From Planctomycetota bacterium (GTDB lineage: Bacteria; Planctomycetota; Phycisphaerae; Phycisphaerales; Phycisphaeraceae), in the NCBI GenBank assembly GCA_016350165.1, contig CP066225.1, positions 4,340,001-4,404,000 of the forward strand: a DNA stretch of 64,000 nucleotides, given 5' to 3'. The notes below the pieces were generated by a model. It was given only the letters and a program-made list of their open reading frames with translations, searched no databases and was not told the DNA's origin. Of this stretch, positions 60,954-64,000 are shown piece after piece. Position numbers and translations under genes: made by a program. Positions within the stretch are counted from its first letter, which is position 1; each line of letters begins with the position of its first letter.

Positions 60954-60970
60954 AGTTTCCATGGGAAACT
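60954..60970. promoter_or_regulatory. Inverted repeat AGTTTCC-ATG-GGAAACT, operator candidate
   Basis: Perfect 7-bp arms around ATG, 41 bp before the GH30 start codon. Its size and symmetry fit a LacI-type operator; the LacI regulator at 56667 is the natural candidate. Not seen elsewhere in the window. Confidence 0.45.
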
Positions 60971-61011
60971 GTGGACACTTCATTCGAAAGACATTTGTTT
61001 AGAGGTTAATC

Positions 61012-62409
61012 ATGACACAGGTTTCATTAGAAATAGAGGATCATCTGAAAGAGAAACAGGTAGAAGTATACTTGACTGCTAAAGATACAGATGATCGTTT
61101 GGCTAAAGATAAAGTGGGGTATGGTCGAGTGCTTGAAGGGTTTGAGGGTGAAGGCGAGATCATCCCGGTTGTTGTGAAGAAAAATATTACATATCAGACG
61201 ATTGAAGGGTTTGGTGGTGCATTTACTGAGGCTGGGGCGTATACGATGTCGCGGTTGCCACAGGAATTGCAGGATGAGATGATTGAGGCATATTTTGATG
61301 CTGAGAAGGGGAATAAGTATCGGTTATGCCGCACGCATATAAATTCATGTGACTTTGCACTGGGGAATTATGCATATGTTGAAGATGAAAAGGATTTGAA
61401 TTTTGAGACGTTTAGTTTGGAGCGTGATCATCAGTATTTGATTCCAATGATTAGGCGTGCGATTGATGTTTGTGGGGATGAATTAAAGATTTTTGCTTCG
61501 CCTTGGAGTCCACCGGCATGGATGAAGACGACTGGGAAAATGAATCAAGGTGGGCAACTGAAGGAAGAGCATCGTGATACTTGGGCAAGATATATTGCGA
61601 AGTATGTGCATGAATATGCGAAGGTTGATATTCCGCTTTGGGGTCTTAGTGTGCAGAATGAGCCTGCAGCAGTTCAGACGTGGGATTCGTGTCGATATTC
61701 AGCCAAAGAGGAACGCGATTTTGTGCGTGATCATTTAGGACCTGTCTTTGAAAAAGAAGGATTGGACTATTTGAAGTTGATTGTTTGGGATCATAATCGT
61801 GACTATCTGTTTGATAGAGCGAGTGTGATTTTAGATGATCCAGAGGCTGCGAAATATGTTTGGGGTGTTGGTTTTCATTGGTATTGCAATGGGAATTTTG
61901 AAAATCTTGATATGACGATGGATGCGTATCCTGATGTAAGATTGATTTTTACAGAAGGTTGTCAAGAAGGTGGTCCGCATATTGGGGAATGGTGTGTTGG
62001 TGAGCGGTATGGTTTTAATATTATTAAAGATTTGAATCACTACACTGCAGCATGGACCGATTGGAATATGCTGCTGGATAAACAGGGAGGACCGAACCAC
62101 GTTGGTAATTTCTGCAGTGCGCCAATCATTGCTGATGTTAAAAAAGGCAAACTGTTGTACCAGAGTTCGTTTTACTATATTGGACATTTTTCACGGTTTA
62201 TTGATGTCGGTGCGAAGCGAATTCTGTGTTCAACATGTCATAAGGATGTTCTTGCAACGGCTGCAGTGAACCCGAATGGTGATACTATAATTGTCGTAAT
62301 GAATCAGACCGACGATATGCAATCAGTACGTGTTCGTGGTGTTAGTGATGAGGTTTTTGATTATCAGATGCCACGCCACTCAATAGTAAGTTTTGTGGTC
62401 AAAGCTTAG
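61012..62409 (+). CDS. Glycoside hydrolase family 30 (glucosylceramidase-like)
   Basis: 465 residues. 'TIEGFGGAFTEAGAYTMSRLP' (~62-85) and 'FASPWSPPAWMKTTGKMNQGG' (~165) are GH30 hallmarks. Acid/base Glu217 in 'SVQNEPAAVQTWDSC', nucleophile Glu315 in 'LIFTEGCQEGG'. The C-terminal beta-sandwich ends 'MPRHSIVSFVVKA'. No signal peptide, so cytoplasmic, unlike GH5. It would act on imported beta-glucosides, beta-1,6-glucan fragments or beta-xylosides. AGAGG precedes the ATG. A terminator follows. Confidence 0.92.
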   Translation: MTQVSLEIEDHLKEKQVEVYLTAKDTDDRLAKDKVGYGRVLEGFEGEGEIIPVVVKKNITYQTIEGFGGAFTEAGAYTMSRLPQELQDEMIEAYFDAEKGNKYRLCRTHINSCDFALGNYAYVEDEKDLNFETFSLERDHQYLIPMIRRAIDVCGDELKIFASPWSPPAWMKTTGKMNQGGQLKEEHRDTWARYIAKYVHEYAKVDIPLWGLSVQNEPAAVQTWDSCRYSAKEERDFVRDHLGPVFEKEGLDYLKLIVWDHNRDYLFDRASVILDDPEAAKYVWGVGFHWYCNGNFENLDMTMDAYPDVRLIFTEGCQEGGPHIGEWCVGERYGFNIIKDLNHYTAAWTDWNMLLDKQGGPNHVGNFCSAPIIADVKKGKLLYQSSFYYIGHFSRFIDVGAKRILCSTCHKDVLATAAVNPNGDTIIVVMNQTDDMQSVRVRGVSDEVFDYQMPRHSIVSFVVKA

Positions 62410-62436
62410 ATTTGTCGGATAGAAGTAGTATTTAGT

Positions 62437-62460
62437 GGATAGGCTATGCCTATCCTTTTT
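62437..62460 (+). terminator. Intrinsic terminator after the GH30 gene
   Basis: GGATAGGC (62437-62444) and GCCTATCC (62448-62455) around TAT, then TTTTT. It lies between GH30 and the converging araA gene. Confidence 0.85.
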
Positions 62461-63961
62461 ATTTGATTGATAAAGAATAGGCGAGATCATTCCAGCGAAT
62501 CTGATTGTTAAAATCTTCAATGGTTGTTGATTTATCGATCATAAGCAATTCGAGATTTGCGATTTGAGCGAAGTCAATCAGATGCTCTTTGTTGAGTGCA
62601 AATGAAAGGCAGGTGTGATGTGCTCCACCTGCGTAAATCCATGCTGTTGCACTTTGTTTTAGATTTGGTTGTGGATCCCAAAGTACACGAGCGACAGGAA
62701 GTTTAGGTAGATCATGTGAAGGTTCAATTGAGGTAACATCATTGACAAGCATGCGGAATCGACCTCCTAAATCAATGATGGATGCGTTGATAGCTGGGCC
62801 TGTGGTTGAGTTAAAGACTAAACGAACAGGATCTTCTTTGCCGCCAATACCGAGTGGATGAATTTCGCATGACGGTTTGTCGTTGGCGATAGAAGGGCAA
62901 ATTTCAAGCATATGTGCGCCGAGAACAGAGGCTTTGTCTGGAGCAAAGTGATAAGTGTAATCTTCCATGAAGCTGGTACCACCTTGGAGATTGTGTGCCA
63001 TAACTTTCATTGTGCGTACGAGCGCGGCGTGTTTCCAATCGCCTTCGGCACCAAAGCCATAACCGTCGCTCATGAGTCGTTGTGTTGCTATACCTGGCAG
63101 TTGCTTCATGCCATGAAGATTCTCAAAAGTATTGGTGAATGCTTGAAAGTTTCCTTCGGTGAGAAATGAACGGAGCCCTAGTTCGATAGCTGCAGCATCA
63201 CGGAGAGATTGGTGTTGAACTGCATTGACTTTGAGTGAATCGGCAAGCGTGTAGAGTTCTGCGTACTCATTGCATAGATTTATGATTTGCTTGTCGGTGG
63301 CGCTTTGAATGTGTTGAACTAAATCACCTACGCCGTAGCCATTGACTGAGTAACCGAGATCTTGCTGTGCTTGAACTTTGTCACCTTCGGTAACAGCAAC
63401 TTCGCGCATATTGTCACCAATGCGAGCGATCTTCATGTTCTGGGAATCATGCCAGGCTGCTACCGACCGCATCCATGTATCGAGATCTTTATGAGTTTCA
63501 GGATTTTTCCAATGGCCAACAATGACTTTACGATTGATTTTTAGGCGTGCACAGATATGACCAAATTCACGACCACCATGTGCTGATTGATGGAGATTCA
63601 TATAGTCCATATCTATTGTTTGCCACGGTATTTCCTGATTGAATTGTGTGTGCAAATGTGCGAATGGTTTTATCAGTTTTTTAAGACCTGAGATCCACAT
63701 TTTACTTGGGCTAAAGGTGTGCATCCATGTTATAAGTCCAATGCAATTTTTGGTTTGATTCGCACTCGTACATAGAGAATCAATAGCAGCTGGATCTGTG
63801 AGCACAGGTTTTGTAACTATTTTTATTGGTATATCAGTTTCTGAATTCAGATAACTGGCTATTTGCTGAGAATTGATGCTAACTTGTTTTAGAACATCGT
63901 CACCATACAAATGTTGTGAGCCCGTGATAAACCAAATTTCATGATTAGAAAAATCAATCAT
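62459..63961 (-). CDS. araA: L-arabinose isomerase
   Basis: Converts L-arabinose to L-ribulose, the first step of bacterial arabinose use; needs Mn2+. 500 residues, equal to the E. coli enzyme. 'EIWFITGSQHLYGDD' at 8-22, 'NQEIPWQTIDMDYMNLHQSAHGGREFG' pattern (~110-135), metal-ligand regions 'ALVRTMKVMAHNLQGGTSFMEDYTYHF' (~312-338) with Glu and His, and 'YAGGAHHTCLSFAL' near 445 (His). ATG 63961 is near the window end. araB/araD are not in view. Its position next to the GH5/GH30 locus suggests an arabinose-containing substrate. Confidence 0.97.
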   Translation of the reverse strand: MIDFSNHEIWFITGSQHLYGDDVLKQVSINSQQIASYLNSETDIPIKIVTKPVLTDPAAIDSLCTSANQTKNCIGLITWMHTFSPSKMWISGLKKLIKPFAHLHTQFNQEIPWQTIDMDYMNLHQSAHGGREFGHICARLKINRKVIVGHWKNPETHKDLDTWMRSVAAWHDSQNMKIARIGDNMREVAVTEGDKVQAQQDLGYSVNGYGVGDLVQHIQSATDKQIINLCNEYAELYTLADSLKVNAVQHQSLRDAAAIELGLRSFLTEGNFQAFTNTFENLHGMKQLPGIATQRLMSDGYGFGAEGDWKHAALVRTMKVMAHNLQGGTSFMEDYTYHFAPDKASVLGAHMLEICPSIANDKPSCEIHPLGIGGKEDPVRLVFNSTTGPAINASIIDLGGRFRMLVNDVTSIEPSHDLPKLPVARVLWDPQPNLKQSATAWIYAGGAHHTCLSFALNKEHLIDFAQIANLELLMIDKSTTIEDFNNQIRWNDLAYSLSIK

Positions 63962-64000
63962 TGTTAAACCTGTCTATGGAGGTAGTAAAAGTTATTGTCC

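Overview
The window reads as a chromosomal piece of a planctomycete, most likely class Phycisphaerae. This is inferred from two H-X9-DG pseudopilins that share an almost identical N-terminus, a MoxR-DUF58-BatA/VWA-DUF4159 cluster, an ECF sigma gene paired with an unusual membrane partner, secreted thioredoxin-fold proteins, and moderate G+C. No rRNA, tRNA, CRISPR array, transposase or phage gene was found. Most of the window is ordinary chromosome; the accessory-looking parts are the glycan island at 26.6-34.4 kb and three non-coding intergenic stretches that share a dispersed repeat.

Layout. 0-9 kb: a truncated zinc-ribbon membrane protein, lnt, a HEAT-repeat exported protein, a membrane-anchored coiled-coil protein, a 40-residue membrane microprotein, mreB, and a pseudopilin. 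9.4-16 kb: two paralogous NSS-type sodium symporters, each with a MetS-like small subunit, on either side of proS. 16-24.9 kb: a YqaA/DedA-like protein, galE, a 57-residue membrane protein, an ECF sigma factor with its putative anti-sigma partner, mreD and mreC, a lipoprotein, an amidohydrolase-like protein, gcvH and an alpha/beta hydrolase. 25-34.4 kb: a TlpA-like thioredoxin, then an A+T-rich surface-glycan island (two methyltransferases, two sulfotransferases, two glycosyltransferases and a Wzm/Wzt-type ABC exporter). 34.4-41.2 kb: a secreted pullulanase behind a structured leader, an exported EEP-family hydrolase, two unknown proteins and a second exported thioredoxin. 41.3-51.6 kb: the MoxR/VWA operon, read leftward. 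51.7-56.4 kb: a VKOR-DsbA fusion, a MoaD-like protein, a nitrite/sulfite reductase-like protein and an Rrf2 regulator. 56.6-64 kb: a LacI-regulated sugar locus (pseudopilin, secreted GH5, cytoplasmic GH30, araA).

How genes work together. Cell-envelope elongation is represented by mreB at one site and mreCD at another. Carbohydrate use appears twice: alpha-glucan (pullulanase) and a beta-linked, possibly arabinose-containing glycan (LacI, GH5, GH30, AraA). The 26.6-34.4 kb island probably builds and exports a sulfated, methylated surface polysaccharide.

The most interesting non-gene signal is a dispersed intergenic element of about 145-150 bp, bounded by GTGCGC-type boxes and present three times (around 11.87-12.03, 39.98-40.13 and 53.08-53.23 kb). 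Other signals worth checking are a 4-copy 46-bp repeat at 12.18-12.33 kb, a multi-hairpin leader before the pullulanase gene, tandem hairpins next to the 40-residue gene, and a shared APAAP(L/I) C-terminus on two exported thioredoxin-fold proteins. By eye, G-over-C excess on the + strand changes sign several times regardless of gene direction. All functional names rest on motifs read directly from the translated sequence; no database search was possible.
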